Shown: positions 7,710 through 17,160 of the stretch, piece after piece
Numbering within the stretch: the stretch's first letter is position 1
Layout: every line of letters starts with the position of its first letter
Assembly (NCBI GenBank): GCA_947475545.1
Contig: CANJLL010000002.1
Span: 80,950 to 144,949, forward strand
DNA: 64,000 nucleotides
From: Chloroflexota bacterium
GTDB lineage: Bacteria; Chloroflexota; Limnocylindria; Limnocylindrales; CSP1-4
Direction: 5' to 3'
Program-made: the position numbers and the translations under genes
Notes under the pieces: model-generated
Database searches by the model: none
What the model was told of the DNA's origin: nothing
The model's input: only the letters and a program-made list of their open reading frames with translations

Positions 7710-7988
7710 TCAGCAGTCCAGGCCGCGATAGGTGCTCTCGGACCGGCGCGCCACCCTCAGGACCACGGCCAGGCGGGGGTCCTCATCAACGAGGTAGACG
7801 ACCCGGAGGTCGCCCGTTCGAATCCGCCAGACGTCAGTACCGGCCACCCTGGCCACGCCCGCCGGACGAGGGTCGATGCCGAGCGCCAGGATGGGGCCCC
7901 GCAGCCGCGCCGCGTCTCCCGGCGGCAGCCGGCGGAGCTGGCGTTGGGCCGCGGGCGCGAGCTCGATTCGATAGCGAGCCTCGCTCAC
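7710..7988 (-). CDS. RelE/ParE-type toxin, first copy, lacking an intact antitoxin
   Basis: A 92-residue RelE-superfamily protein: RIELAPAAQRQLRRLPP, LRGPILALG, VWRIRTGDLRVVYLVDED and VVLRVARRSESTYR. These toxins act as ribosome-dependent mRNA nucleases or gyrase poisons. The GTG start overlaps the antitoxin stop (GTGA). The module is duplicated at 20312-20844; this copy's antitoxin has lost its N-terminal half and promoter. The toxin frame is complete, so neutralisation may depend on the second locus or the toxin may be silent. Confidence 0.85.
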   Translation of the reverse strand: MSEARYRIELAPAAQRQLRRLPPGDAARLRGPILALGIDPRPAGVARVAGTDVWRIRTGDLRVVYLVDEDPRLAVVLRVARRSESTYRGLDC

Positions 7989-8111
7989 CCCCGATCGGCG
8001 CCATAGCTTGCCCGGGTCTCCGCGGCCAGCAGCCCGAAGAACTCGTCGGCGGCCGCGCCGCCGTCGCGGCGGTACTCGACCAGGGCCGCCTCCGCGGACG
8101 CGCGGTCCTCG
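7717..8111. repeat. 395-bp duplicated RelBE segment, copy 1
   Basis: Aligns without gaps to 20319-20713 (constant offset 12602) with scattered substitutions; it spans the toxin gene and the antitoxin's 3' half. Confidence 0.85.
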
Positions 8112-8152
8112 CGGGCGGCGGGGAACTCGGGCTGCCCGGCCCCGCCCTCAGG
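7985..8152 (-). pseudogene. Antitoxin remnant, 5' half deleted
   Basis: The frame ending at 7985 encodes EDRASAEAALVEYRRDG and DEFFGLLAAETRASYGA, the C-terminal ~40 residues of the antitoxin intact at 20587-20844. Upstream the similarity stops at about 8111. The frame continues without ATG, GTG or TTG to a stop inside the M20 gene's last codons. The DNA-binding half and promoter are absent. Confidence 0.8.
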
Positions 8153-9373
8153 TCAGGTCAGGTCGACGATCAGGCCCGCGTAGACCTTGATGGTCCGGAT
8201 GTAGTCGTCGAGGTTCTGGCGCTCGTCGGCGTCGGCCGTCTCCGAACCGAAGCAGACCTTGGCCGTCGGGATCCCGGCCGGCCCCACCACCCAGCGCATG
8301 TCGCTGGGGGCCGTGCTGGCGCCAAACTCGAGGCGCTGCCCCGTGGCCTCCTCGACCGCGCGCTGGGCGGCCTGGGCGATGATGTGGTCCGGCGGCGTAG
8401 AGGCCTGCTCCCAGTGGCGGTCCAGCTCCCAGTCGATGTCGAGCTCCGGATCGGCGGCCCGCAGCTCGTCGATCACCAGGCCGACCTCGGCCAGGATGCT
8501 CTCGAGCGTCTGCGGCGGGAAGTAGCTGATGGCCACGATGGCATCGCAGCGGTCGGGCGCCAGGACGTGCCCCCGCCAGGCGTGGATGTACGAGGTCGAG
8601 ACGGTGGGGGGCACCTTGCCGATGGGGTCCGGCTGCCAGTCGGTGGGCTTCCAGTCGGAGAACTCCATCGACGCCAGGCGCAGGAGGACGCCGCCCATCT
8701 TCTCGATGGCGTTGACCCGGACCGCGCCAAAGACCGTGCCGTGGCCGCCGGTCCGGATCTTGATCTCGACCGTGCCGCGGACCGCGATCTCGATCCGGAG
8801 CGCGGGGAAGCGCGGATGCGCCTCGGTGTAGATCGCGTAGTCGGCCTTGAGCAGGTTCCGCTGGGTGAGCTCGCCCAGGCCGACCCAGCCGCCGTTCATC
8901 TCGTCGGCGGAGTGGACGCTGGCGACGTTGCCATCGAGCGGGATCCCCAGGTCGTGGACGACGCGCTGGGCGAACAGGGCGGCGGCCAGCCCCACCTTCA
9001 TGTTGTTGGAACCCCGGCCGTAGAGCCAGCCGTCGACGATGGTGGCGCCCAGCGGCGGGTAGGTCCAGCCCTCCTCGGTGATGGGCGTCGTGTCGAGGTG
9101 GGAGACGAACATGAGCGTCCGCTCCCCGGTCCGCCCCGGGAGGAGCGCGACGTTGTTGACCCGGCCCTCCTGGAACTCGTGCTGGTCGACGCGGGCGCCC
9201 AGCGCATCGAGGTAGCGCTTGCAGTAGGCGGCGACGTCCTTCTCGCCGCCCCCCGGCGGGTTGGGGCTGGGGATGCGCACGAGGTCCGCGAAGAGGCTGA
9301 CGGCCTCATCGCGCCGGGCGTCGATCTCCGCCCAGGCCCGGGCCTTGGCCGCGGTTCGTGCGGTGTCGTCCAC
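8153..9373 (-). CDS. M20-family metallohydrolase-like protein with altered metal ligands
   Basis: The 406-residue protein has the M20 (ArgE/DapE/CPG2) layout: a catalytic domain, a lid domain around RGTVEIKIRTGGHGT, and a C-terminal half. The zinc site looks degenerate. H92 and D94 of SHLDT are present, but the bridging aspartate of GRGxxDMK is N124 (GRGSNNMK). The DEE pair reads D157-E158-M159, and the final His region reads TADADER. The general base E158 remains. It could be a subfamily using fewer metals or different chemistry, or an inactive binding protein. GTG 9373 follows GAGGGGGA at good spacing. Substrate unknown. Confidence 0.75.
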   Translation of the reverse strand: MDDTARTAAKARAWAEIDARRDEAVSLFADLVRIPSPNPPGGGEKDVAAYCKRYLDALGARVDQHEFQEGRVNNVALLPGRTGERTLMFVSHLDTTPITEEGWTYPPLGATIVDGWLYGRGSNNMKVGLAAALFAQRVVHDLGIPLDGNVASVHSADEMNGGWVGLGELTQRNLLKADYAIYTEAHPRFPALRIEIAVRGTVEIKIRTGGHGTVFGAVRVNAIEKMGGVLLRLASMEFSDWKPTDWQPDPIGKVPPTVSTSYIHAWRGHVLAPDRCDAIVAISYFPPQTLESILAEVGLVIDELRAADPELDIDWELDRHWEQASTPPDHIIAQAAQRAVEEATGQRLEFGASTAPSDMRWVVGPAGIPTAKVCFGSETADADERQNLDDYIRTIKVYAGLIVDLT

Positions 9374-9549
9374 AGGATCCCCCTCGAGGCTGGGCCCGTG
9401 CCCGGCAGCGGAGCTGCGGCCGGCGAGCCCGCCCACGATCGGGCCGCGCCCGGTCGCGTGTCAAGTTCGATAGGCTGTCGGCGGGACGTGGCCAGGCGGC
9501 CGGCGGCCGTCGGTCGTGGTCGCCGCCTGCCGGGGCCGGGAGGGTGGAG

Positions 9550-10518
9550 ATGGGACGGATCCTGGTCACCGGTGGCATGGGCGCCATCGGCTCGGCGGCG
9601 GTTCGCTGGCTGGTGGAGGCCGGGCACCGCCCGGTGATCTTCGACCGCCAGGGCAGCAACGAGCTGGTGGCAGACCTCCTCGGCGAGATCGATATCGAGG
9701 TCGGCGACCTGCGCAGCTGGGGCCGGGTGGCAGAGGTGATCCGGCGGCACGACGTCGACCGCATCATCCACCTCGCCGTGCTGCTCCCGGAGGAGGCCGC
9801 CCGCGAGCCCGACCAGGCGATCGAGGTCAACGTGGGCGCCACCACGGCCATCTGCGAGCTGGCCCGGATCATGGGCGTGCGGCGGGTCGTCTTCGCCAGC
9901 TCCAAGGGCGTCTACCGCCGCTTTGCGCCGCCCTACTCGCACCCCGAGTACCGGCCGGTCGACGAGACCCACCCGATCGAGCCCGACGACATGTACGACA
10001 TCACCAAGTACGCGGCCGAGCGGATCGGGATCGACTACGCGCGCCGCCACGGCGTGGACTTCATCGCGCTGCGGTTCGCCGCCACCTACGGCCCCGGGCG
10101 CATGGTGCGGCACGGGTCCGTGGCGATCCGGAGCGCGATCATCGAGAACGCCTGGTTTGGCCGGCCCACGATCCTGGCCCGGGGCGCCGACCAGCAGGAC
10201 GACTTTGTCTACACCAAGGACATCGCGCAGGCCCTGGGCAAGGCCGCCTTCGTCGAGAGCGTCACCGACCGGGTCTTCAACATCGGCACCGGGCAGGCGT
10301 CCACCCTGGCCGCGGCGGCCCAGATCCTCCGGCGGGAGGTGCCCGGGGCCCGCATCGAGATTGGGCCCGGTCCCGACTACGGGACCGGCTCCGGCCACTA
10401 CTGCATCTTCGACATCAGCCGGGCTCGCCGCCAGCTGGGCTACGAGCCGGCCTTCGACCACGAGCGCGGCATCCTGGACTACCTGGCCTTCCTGGCCGCG
10501 ACCGCGCCCCGCGGGTAG
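9550..10518 (+). CDS. NAD-dependent epimerase/dehydratase (extended SDR)
   Basis: A 322-residue extended short-chain dehydrogenase. The nucleotide-binding motif is LVTGGMGAIGS at the N-terminus, then DLRSW, HLAVL, and the catalytic Y-x3-K as YDITK, followed by ALRFAATYGPGR and DFVYTKDIA. UDP-sugar epimerases look like this, but GGMGAIGS and the short C-terminus leave the substrate open. ATG 9550 is preceded by GGGAGGGTGGAG, a clear Shine-Dalgarno. It is a single gene divergent from the M20 gene, with no pathway partners nearby. Confidence 0.85.
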   Translation: MGRILVTGGMGAIGSAAVRWLVEAGHRPVIFDRQGSNELVADLLGEIDIEVGDLRSWGRVAEVIRRHDVDRIIHLAVLLPEEAAREPDQAIEVNVGATTAICELARIMGVRRVVFASSKGVYRRFAPPYSHPEYRPVDETHPIEPDDMYDITKYAAERIGIDYARRHGVDFIALRFAATYGPGRMVRHGSVAIRSAIIENAWFGRPTILARGADQQDDFVYTKDIAQALGKAAFVESVTDRVFNIGTGQASTLAAAAQILRREVPGARIEIGPGPDYGTGSGHYCIFDISRARRQLGYEPAFDHERGILDYLAFLAATAPRG

Positions 10519-10609
10519 TCGTCGACTGGAGCGCGTCCTCGACGGCTCGCGGAGGCCCTGGGCGGGCTCCCCCGCACAGCCTCGACAGGCGGCGTGGGCC
10601 GCGTGACCC

Positions 10610-11857
10610 CTAGCGCAGCGCGCGGGCCTTCTCGAGGGAGAGCTGGAAGTCCTGCACCCGGCCCGTGGCGAAGCCGGCTTCGCTGATCGACAGGTAGTAG
10701 TCCCACATCCGGACGAAACGCTCGTCAAAGCCCATCGCCCTGACCTCGTCGATGTGCGCGAAGAAGCTGGAGCGCCAGGTCGCCAGGGTCCGGACGTAGT
10801 GCGGACCGATGTCGGTGGCCGAGCGGATCAGCAGATTGGTGCTGTGCAGCGAATGCTCGATGGCCGCCAGCGAGGGCAGGAAGCCACCCGGGAAGATGTA
10901 CGTCTGGATCCAGTTGGCGCCCCGCCGCTGCGGTTCATAGGTCACGTCCGGGAAGGCGATCGTCTGGATGCTGGCCCGGCCGCCCGGCTTGAGCGACCGA
11001 TCGCAGACCCGGAAGTAGGTCTCCAGGAACTCCGCGCCGACGGCCTCCAGCATCTCGATCGAGACGATGGCGTCGTACGTCCCCTCGATCTCGCGGTAGT
11101 CGCGCAGCTGGACCTCGACCAGGCCGGACAGCCCGGCCTCGCGGACGCGCTGGGTGGCCAGCTGGCGCTGGGCCTCCGAGATGGTGACGGTGGTGACGCG
11201 GCAGCCCAGCTCCCCGGCCGCATACAGGGCGAACCCGCCCCAGCCAGAGCCAATCTCGAGGACGTGCTCGCCGCCGCGCAGGCCGGCTCCCTCTGCCAGG
11301 AGGCGGTACTTGTTGCGCTGGGCGTCGGCCAGGGATTGCCCGGGGGTCTCGAAGACGGCGCTCGAGTAGGTCAGCGTCTGGTCCAGGAAGAGCCGGTAGA
11401 AGTCGTTGCCCAGGTCGTAGTGGGCGGCGATGTTGCGCTTGCTCTGATGGACCGTGTTCCGGCGGGCGCGGTGCCGGAGCGTCTTCTGGAGCCGGAGCGG
11501 GATGCGCCACCAGCCGCCGGACAGGCCAAGTGCCTCGCGGTTCAGCGAGGCGAGCTTGAGGAGGGCCGGGAGGTCGGGGCTGGACCACGTCCCATCCATG
11601 TAGGCCTCGCCGGCTCCCGTGTCGCCGCCGAGGACCATGCGGAGCATCGCCGCGGGATCGTGGAGCCGGACGGCGGCGGACACGTCGGAGGCTGGATCGC
11701 CGAAGACCTGCGACGTCCCGTCCGGCAGCTCGATGGTCAGCCGGCCGATGCGGACGCGGCGGACGGCGCCCAGCATGATCCGCATGGCAGCGCGATCCAG
11801 GACGGAGCCGGCAGCCGTGCGGGCCCGCGCCGGTTTGCTGACGGTTTGCTCGCTCAT
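10610..11857 (-). CDS. cfa: Cyclopropane-fatty-acyl-phospholipid synthase family methyltransferase
   Basis: A 415-residue SAM-dependent enzyme that adds a methylene or methyl group to unsaturated acyl chains of membrane phospholipids. It shows HYDLGNDFYRLFLD, LTYSSAVFE, the SAM loop VLEIGSGWGGFALYAA, the catalytic-region glutamate in SIEMLEAVG, YIFPGG near 320, and HYVRTLATWR. The N-terminal ~130 residues match the family's lipid-binding region. It is the last gene of a four-gene operon in which each start overlaps the previous stop by 4 bp (ATGA). FAD oxidoreductase plus DUF1365 next to Cfa suggests a modified product, such as a reduced or rearranged branched chain. Confidence 0.9.
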   Translation of the reverse strand: MSEQTVSKPARARTAAGSVLDRAAMRIMLGAVRRVRIGRLTIELPDGTSQVFGDPASDVSAAVRLHDPAAMLRMVLGGDTGAGEAYMDGTWSSPDLPALLKLASLNREALGLSGGWWRIPLRLQKTLRHRARRNTVHQSKRNIAAHYDLGNDFYRLFLDQTLTYSSAVFETPGQSLADAQRNKYRLLAEGAGLRGGEHVLEIGSGWGGFALYAAGELGCRVTTVTISEAQRQLATQRVREAGLSGLVEVQLRDYREIEGTYDAIVSIEMLEAVGAEFLETYFRVCDRSLKPGGRASIQTIAFPDVTYEPQRRGANWIQTYIFPGGFLPSLAAIEHSLHSTNLLIRSATDIGPHYVRTLATWRSSFFAHIDEVRAMGFDERFVRMWDYYLSISEAGFATGRVQDFQLSLEKARALR

Positions 11858-12687
11858 GCCCTGGCCTCGCCGGTGGGAGCCGGCCGCGCAGCGCCATGTC
11901 GGATGAAGCGTGCCCCGCGCAGCCAGAGCCGGAGCGCATGCCAGTGGATGAGGCCGATGGTCTTGTGGGACACCATCGGGTAGCGCAGGAGCATCCGCAG
12001 CAGCACGCGGTCGGTCAGCGGCCGGCGGCGGAGGAGGAGGCTGGTTGCCAGCAACAGCTCGCCGTCCTGGCGTTGGTTGATCGCGATCCGGAGGCCCGCT
12101 GCCTCCTCCCGGACATGCACGGAATAGCGGCCCTCCATCTCGATGAACGGCGAGACGTAGAAGTCCTTGTCCATCGAGGCGTCCAGCCGGCCGCCGGACT
12201 GCTGTGCCGCCCGTGGCGGCGCCGCGGTCTCCGTCGCGCGTGGCTCCGTCGCGGGCTCCGTCGCGGGCTCTGTCGCGCGGAGCGTGTACAGGTGCCGCTC
12301 CCCGTACGTGTTGTGGACCTCGACCACCACCACGCGGAGCGCCCCGGCGCGATCGCGGCAGAGGAAGAAGCTGGCCGGGTTGAAGACGTAGCCGAGCACC
12401 CGCAGGTTCGTGATCAGCGTCACCTGCCAGCCATCCGGTTGCTCTCCCTCGGCCCGGAGGTGGGCCATCAGCTCGGCGGCGAGATCGGTCGCTGGCACAG
12501 GAAGGTGGTCGTCGTCGCGGAAGCCGAGGACGGCGCGCCGGTTCCGGCCGACCAGGCGCAGCCGTCGATCCACTTCGTCCAGCTCGGACAGGTCGAGCGC
12601 CGCGTAGAAGACGCCGTGCTCGAAGGCGTAGGTGAAGGGCCGGACACGCCGGTGGCGGACCTTGCCCTCGAGGACGTGCGACCTCAT
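11854..12687 (-). CDS. DUF1365 family protein
   Basis: The 277-residue protein shows the family hallmarks: [20 protein letters not shown] near the start, [41 protein letters not shown] and [23 protein letters not shown]1365 has no proven reaction, but it regularly sits between an FAD oxidoreductase and a Cfa-like methyltransferase, as here. An insert near residues 135-155 carries a tandem Ala-Thr-Glu-Pro repeat that splits the conserved core. It is probably a length-variable surface loop. Translationally coupled to both neighbours. Confidence 0.88.
   Translation of the reverse strand: MRSHVLEGKVRHRRVRPFTYAFEHGVFYAALDLSELDEVDRRLRLVGRNRRAVLGFRDDDHLPVPATDLAAELMAHLRAEGEQPDGWQVTLITNLRVLGYVFNPASFFLCRDRAGALRVVVVEVHNTYGERHLYTLRATEPATEPATEPRATETAAPPRAAQQSGGRLDASMDKDFYVSPFIEMEGRYSVHVREEAAGLRIAINQRQDGELLLATSLLLRRRPLTDRVLLRMLLRYPMVSHKTIGLIHWHALRLWLRGARFIRHGAARPAPTGEARA
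12242..12277. repeat. 12-bp tandem repeat in DUF1365 gene
   Basis: Three copies of GGCTCCGTCGCG (one mismatch in the third) keep the frame and encode the ATEP repeats on the minus strand; slippage would add or remove four residues at a time. Confidence 0.8.
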
Positions 12688-13973
12688 GCGGCCCGACCCG
12701 CCGCCTGGGCGGCCAGCGCCCTCGCGTCCGTCGCGAGCATCTCCGCGACGTCGAACCCCGAGCGGCAGCCGTCCTCGTGGAACCCGTAGCCCAGGTGGGC
12801 GCCGGCGAACCACGTCGCCCGATGGCCCTGGAGGTCGCGCAGGCCGGCCTGCGACTGCAGCGTCTGGAAGGTGTACATGGGGTGGCTGAACGCGCGTTCC
12901 ACGATGACCTGCTCCGGCCGCACCCGGTCGCCCGGGTTGACCGAGACACAGTACTGGACCGGCCCGGGCAGCGACTGCAAGCGGTTCATGTGGTACGTCA
13001 TCGTCAGCGCGTCGCCCGGCCGGCGACAGTCAGGGGTATGGATGTTCCAGGATCCCCAGGCCCGCGGATTGGCCGGGAGGATCCCGGCATCCGTATGGAG
13101 GACCACCTGGTTCGTGGAGTATTCGAACCCGCCCAGGACCCGCCGCTCCCGGTCGTCCGCATCGCCCAGCAGCCGGAGCGCGTCGTCCGCGTGGGTGGCC
13201 ATCACCACGGCATCAAAGCCCGCCTGGGCGCCATCGGTCGTGTGAACCGTGATGCCGGCGGCATCGCGAGCCACGTTCGCCACCGCGGTGGCCGTCCGGA
13301 CCGTCCCGTCTGGCAGGGCGGCGATCAACCGCTTCACGTACTCCCGCGAGCCGCCCTGGACCACGCGCCAGCGGACCGCGTTCCGGAAGCCGATCAGGCC
13401 GTGGTTGTCCAGGAAGTGCAGCAGGTAGTCGGCGGGGAACGAGAAGACCCGGTCGGGCGCCGTGGACCAGACGGCCGCCACGATCGGCACCAGGAAGTGC
13501 GCCCGGAACCCGCGCCCGTATCGGCGCTCGGCCAGCCAGTCGCCCAGCGTGGCGGTGGTGGGCTGGGGTGCGTCCAGGGTCCGTCGAGCATCGCGGTAGA
13601 AGCGCGCGACGTCGGCGAACATCCGCAGGTGGACGAGCGAGATGGCCGACGCGTCCGGCAGGAATCCGACCCGGCCGCGCGAGCTGAACGCAATCCCGCA
13701 CGCCGCGCAGTCCGACCCCAGTGACATGTCGCTGGCCTGCGTCGCCACGCCCAGCTCGTCCAGGAGGCGCACAAAGCGGGGATAGGTCCGTTCGTTGTAG
13801 ACAATGAACCCGGTGTCGACCGGGACCTCGCCGCCGTCGGTCAAGACCGGCACCGTCTTGACGTGCCCGCCGGCCTCTGTGTCCTGCTCGAAGACCGTCA
13901 CGCGATGCCGGTCCCGCATGGCGTAGGCGGCGGTCAGGCCGCTCACACCGGCCCCGATGATGGCGATCTTCAT
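12684..13973 (-). CDS. FAD-dependent amine-oxidase-type oxidoreductase
   Basis: A 429-residue flavoprotein with the N-terminal dinucleotide motif [30 protein letters not shown], the DTGFIVYN segment, and the C-terminal FAD-contact region [20 protein letters not shown]. This subgroup of predicted NAD/FAD-binding proteins accompanies DUF1365 and Cfa genes in many bacteria, where it is thought to act on the modified acyl chain, for example as a desaturase or saturase; the reaction here is inferred. ATGA overlap with the upstream SRPBCC gene and with the downstream DUF1365 gene. Confidence 0.88.
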   Translation of the reverse strand: MKIAIIGAGVSGLTAAYAMRDRHRVTVFEQDTEAGGHVKTVPVLTDGGEVPVDTGFIVYNERTYPRFVRLLDELGVATQASDMSLGSDCAACGIAFSSRGRVGFLPDASAISLVHLRMFADVARFYRDARRTLDAPQPTTATLGDWLAERRYGRGFRAHFLVPIVAAVWSTAPDRVFSFPADYLLHFLDNHGLIGFRNAVRWRVVQGGSREYVKRLIAALPDGTVRTATAVANVARDAAGITVHTTDGAQAGFDAVVMATHADDALRLLGDADDRERRVLGGFEYSTNQVVLHTDAGILPANPRAWGSWNIHTPDCRRPGDALTMTYHMNRLQSLPGPVQYCVSVNPGDRVRPEQVIVERAFSHPMYTFQTLQSQAGLRDLQGHRATWFAGAHLGYGFHEDGCRSGFDVAEMLATDARALAAQAAGRAA

Positions 13974-14443
13974 CCGGCGATTCCCACGTCGGCCGCGGCG
14001 GCGGCGGCCGCGCGCGCCGCCAGAGCCTGCTGCATCCCGTCGAGGGCGGCGCGGCCGATCCTGGCAAGGGCTCTCCCGGCGAACGGCTCGGCCAGGCGAA
14101 GCAGGCCGCGCAACCGGATGTCGGCGACGTAGTCGATGCGCGTCCCGCCGGCGGTCGATTCGAAGCGGATGTCGTCCACGGCGGAGACGCTGGACCCGAG
14201 CCCGGCCAGGACCACGCGGCGGGGCGCATCGAACGTGGTGATCACGTACTCCATCGGCGCGACGCCGCCGCGCATGCGGACCTCGAGCAGGTAGCGGGCG
14301 CCCACGCCCAGCGGCCCGGCGTCGATCCGCTTCGAGCTGGCGACGCCTGGATCCCAGTGCATCGAGTTGGCGAAGTCGGCGACGAACCCGAAGGCCTCGT
14401 CGATGGGCAGGCTGGTCGTGATCTGCTCGCGCAGGACGGTCAT
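13970..14443 (-). CDS. SRPBCC (START-like) ligand-binding protein
   Basis: A 157-residue single-domain protein of the polyketide cyclase/START-like fold: [20 protein letters not shown] at the N-terminus, [31 protein letters not shown], and an Ala-rich C-terminal helix. SRPBCC proteins bind hydrophobic ligands. As first gene of the lipid-modifying operon it may present the lipid substrate. The start is followed by perfect coupling to the FAD oxidoreductase. A promoter with 11-bp direct repeats lies upstream. Confidence 0.75.
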   Translation of the reverse strand: MTVLREQITTSLPIDEAFGFVADFANSMHWDPGVASSKRIDAGPLGVGARYLLEVRMRGGVAPMEYVITTFDAPRRVVLAGLGSSVSAVDDIRFESTAGGTRIDYVADIRLRGLLRLAEPFAGRALARIGRAALDGMQQALAARAAAAAAADVGIAG

Positions 14444-14487
14444 GGGACGGTGGCTCCGATCTTCCCGTGTGGGGCTGGCGTGCGCCG

Positions 14488-14528
14488 ACTGTACCCCACG
14501 TGAGTAGTGTTTGTAAAGTGTTTGCACA
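14488..14528 (-). promoter_or_regulatory. Promoter of the lipid operon with two 11-bp direct repeats
   Basis: Minus strand: TTTACA (14517-14512), 18-bp spacer, TACAGT (14493-14488). TGTGCAAACAC (14528-14518) and TTTACAAACAC (14517-14507) are abutting 11-bp direct repeats that cover the -35. Tandem 11-bp repeats are the operator form of CarH/LitR B12 photoreceptors, which control DUF1365-Cfa operons in other bacteria. No such regulator gene lies in this window, so this is inference. Confidence 0.45.
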
Positions 14529-14559
14529 ATGTGCGACGGAGCCAGCCAGGGTTCCCCAG

Positions 14560-14800
14560 CCACGCCCTTCGGGGACCCGGCGGACCGCACCGCGTCCGGA
14601 CAGGGCGCGGGGCCGGGCGAGCCGCCCTCGAGCCCGGCCCTGCCTTCGGCCCGGTATCGACAGCGCCACTTGTACGCGGTTGCCCAGCTGACGCCGAGCG
14701 TCTCGGCCGCGGCGGCTGGTCGCCAGCGCTCGACCGGGGTTCGCTCGACCAGGTGTCCTGGGCCAAACGGGGTCAGGTTGGCGCTTCGACGGAGCACGAG
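14560..14800 (-). mobile_element. IS481-type transposase N-terminal remnant
   Basis: The minus strand encodes [15 protein letters not shown] followed by a helix-turn-helix [20 protein letters not shown] and RAEGRAGLE, the start of an IS481-family transposase. No DDE catalytic domain follows and I see no terminal inverted repeats. It is a dead fragment at the island's left edge. Confidence 0.65.
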
Positions 14801-15240
14801 AGCCCTCCATCGGAATGGAGGTTCGACAACCCCAGACCGAGCGCGAGGGCTCTCACGTTGCCACCGACGTGAGCGGGAATGGCACCTGGGCCGAACAGCC
14901 TCCGACATCCCGGAGCGCCGGCGCGTGCCCTGGAGCGGCGATGAGTCAGGCGCTCCGGGATGTGCGGGCGAAGGGCTGGAGCGGGCCGGCGGTGCTCGGC
15001 CGGCCCCGGTTCCGGGCCGTCCCAGATCAACGTCTCGGGCGCGATGTCGACGTCGCCGGGCCACACCAGTGTCCCCTGCTCCGCACGGACCCCCCGAAAG
15101 ATGGTGTCATCCATGGCGATCGCCTGGAAGACGGGCCCGACAAGGAGATCGGTCAGGTCACGCTCTACCACTGATCCATCGGTCAGCGTCAGCCGAACGG
15201 ATCGACCCAGGAGCGGCGTGACTGATCGAACGCGCAGCAT
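14773..15240 (-). CDS. DUF2442 protein with abnormal C-terminal extension
   Basis: Residues 1-78 are a normal DUF2442 domain: [23 protein letters not shown], and [18 protein letters not shown]2442 proteins are usually 75-90 residues; this frame runs on to 155 through low-complexity Arg/Pro-rich sequence into the IS481 remnant, so the natural stop was probably lost by insertion or deletion. DUF2442 typically follows a DUF4160 gene, as here, and the pair behaves like a toxin-antitoxin module in genome context. The function is unproven. The upstream DUF4160 is broken. Confidence 0.6.
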   Translation of the reverse strand: MLRVRSVTPLLGRSVRLTLTDGSVVERDLTDLLVGPVFQAIAMDDTIFRGVRAEQGTLVWPGDVDIAPETLIWDGPEPGPAEHRRPAPALRPHIPERLTHRRSRARAGAPGCRRLFGPGAIPAHVGGNVRALALGLGLSNLHSDGGLSCSVEAPT

Positions 15241-15252
15241 GATGGCCGGAGT

Positions 15253-15415
15253 CTACCGAAGTGGGGCAATCGGCCTCAGCGGCTGCCGGCCTGCGGCAAG
15301 CTCCCAGTCGATCAGGAGCTCCTGGGCGTGCGTCGCGGCCCACTCCATGCGGCGGGCGGTGATCGGCGAAGTGCATCCGGACGATGATTCCGAGGAACCG
15401 GGAGATCTCTGGCAT
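15253..15415 (-). pseudogene. DUF4160 pseudogene with internal deletion and frameshift
   Basis: The first frame gives MPEISRFLGIIVRMHFADHR-PPH, the family's N-terminus. The other frame, starting at the same point, gives EWAATHAQELLIDWELA, its C-terminal helix, ending at TAG 15253. About 30 middle residues are missing and the two parts are out of frame. TACGGT lies exactly six bases upstream of the ATG, so the old promoter still shows. Confidence 0.75.
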
Positions 15416-15567
15416 CGCGGCACCGTACGCAACCGCGCTCACCCGGGACTCAACAGCGCTCGGGAGCCGGGTAGGCCGTCGCGCGCGCCCTCGCGCCCCC
15501 TCGCGCATACGGACGCCCACGCCCGGACGACCTGGGCAGCCACCGGCGCGGGCAGCGCTGCCCGACC

Positions 15568-17031
15568 TCAGTTCAGCCGGACCGACTCCCCGGCGAACAT
15601 CGTCCGGCCGCCAAAGCGGCCGCGGAGCGCGTCGTCCAGCTTGTCCGCGAGACTGCCCAGCTCCATGCAGGCCAGGGCAACCTGGTCGGCCGTGACATCG
15701 ACCGCGGTCAGCTCCGTCGCCGCCATCACCGTGCCGTCCGTCCAGAAGACCCGCCCCAACCGGATCCGCGCGTTGAGGTCGTTCAGGGCAGCGTGCAGGG
15801 CGGGACTGGCGGGGACGTCGCGCAGGAACGGCGAGAAGAACGCCACCAGGGCCGAGGCACCCGCGATGATCCGGACGTACACCAGCGCGCCGCCGACGCG
15901 CACCGGGTAGTCGCCGTCCGCGTCCTTCTTGATCTCGGCCACCCCCATCCACCGCCGCAGCGCGTCTTCGATGAGGCCGGCGAGCCTGGCCTGGTCCGGC
16001 TCGCCGCCGGGCCGGTGGTGGTGGTGCGTCAGCACGCGCGTCTGGAGTCCCAGGCCAAGGTCGGGTTGGACCGCGCCGCCTTCGAACGAGCGATGGTCGA
16101 ACTGGAGGTGCCCGGGCGCGACGACGCCGAAGACATCCCGGAGGGTTCGGACACCAAGGGCGGCGACGTCCGCGAAGGGGGCGGGAAGCTCCCACTCCCG
16201 ACGGAAGTTGGAGCCCCTGTCGCCCTTGGGATCGGCGTCGGGCGCGAGCCAGCCGAGGCTGTCGAGCTCGTCCAGCTGGGCCGCGTCCAGGGCCTCCTGG
16301 GGCGGCAGGTGGCGGGCGCCGATGGCCTCCGCCCGGAAGGCCGACGTGGCGTGGGCGAACTGGAGGTAGAAGCTCCGGGGATCCCGGTCCTGATCCGGCG
16401 TGAGGATCAGGAAGGTCTCGGGCGCCATCAGCTCCAGGGCGTGGGCCAGGCGAGGCTGAAACTGGCCCCACGAGGTCTCGGCGATGTCGACCCTGCCGGC
16501 GCGCTCCTCCAGCAGTGACGGCTGGTGCTTGACCGCCAGCCGGCGCACCCGCGGGTCGGCGAGCTCGCCGTCCAACGCCGGCACCGTACCTGCCGCGAGC
16601 TCGTTGACCTGCCATCGATCCAGCTCAACCGCGAGCGCCGCCGTGCGCCGATCGCGCTCCGCGAACAGCTGCCGTTTCGGGGTGTCCAGCCAGCGTCGAT
16701 CGCCGGTGATCGCGGCTTCGGTCGCGGCGTCCCACCCGTGCAGGTCGACCTGGACGTGGACGCCGCCCGCGGGTCCCTGGTGGCGCCGAACCCAGATGCC
16801 GGACCGGTTCCGCAAGGCGCCGGGCCGCCCGTCCAGCCGGGATTCCTCTTCGGCGAGCAGCCCGGCCCCCAGCGGACCGGCCAGCCTGAACACGTTGATG
16901 CGGCCATCGATCCGGTCCGCCCCCTCGATGGTCAGGGGGCCCAGGAACCGTTCAAGCCAACCCCGGGCGCGCCGCGCCATGTCGGCCTCACTCCAGGCGA
17001 GCTGCGGGAGCTTCCGACTGGTTCGAGCCAT
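15568..17031 (-). CDS. Large YbjN/TY-Chap-domain protein
   Basis: A 487-residue cytosolic protein without signal peptide. The C-terminal ~130 residues, from about 345, follow the YbjN/T3SS-chaperone fold: DADGDYPVRVGGALVYVRI, ALNDLNARIRLGRVFW, and a final ADKLDDALRGRFGG. The middle (PRSFYLQFAHAT through LDSLGWLAP) looks like a second TY-Chap-type domain. The N-terminal 200 residues are unassigned. Such domains are thought to bind peptides of secretion or toxin systems. A related single-domain protein is coupled to an AAA+ ATPase at 33233-33694. No client gene is adjacent here. Confidence 0.6.
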   Translation of the reverse strand: MARTSRKLPQLAWSEADMARRARGWLERFLGPLTIEGADRIDGRINVFRLAGPLGAGLLAEEESRLDGRPGALRNRSGIWVRRHQGPAGGVHVQVDLHGWDAATEAAITGDRRWLDTPKRQLFAERDRRTAALAVELDRWQVNELAAGTVPALDGELADPRVRRLAVKHQPSLLEERAGRVDIAETSWGQFQPRLAHALELMAPETFLILTPDQDRDPRSFYLQFAHATSAFRAEAIGARHLPPQEALDAAQLDELDSLGWLAPDADPKGDRGSNFRREWELPAPFADVAALGVRTLRDVFGVVAPGHLQFDHRSFEGGAVQPDLGLGLQTRVLTHHHHRPGGEPDQARLAGLIEDALRRWMGVAEIKKDADGDYPVRVGGALVYVRIIAGASALVAFFSPFLRDVPASPALHAALNDLNARIRLGRVFWTDGTVMAATELTAVDVTADQVALACMELGSLADKLDDALRGRFGGRTMFAGESVRLN

Positions 17032-17160
17032 CAGTGGACCTGCCTCGGGTCAAGGGACCAGCCGTTGTACCGGCATTCTCGATGGCCCGGTCCGCGACCG
17101 CAACGGGCACCGCGAGATCCTATGCCCTCATCGGGGCCGTCGTCGGGCACTCACCCGGTT

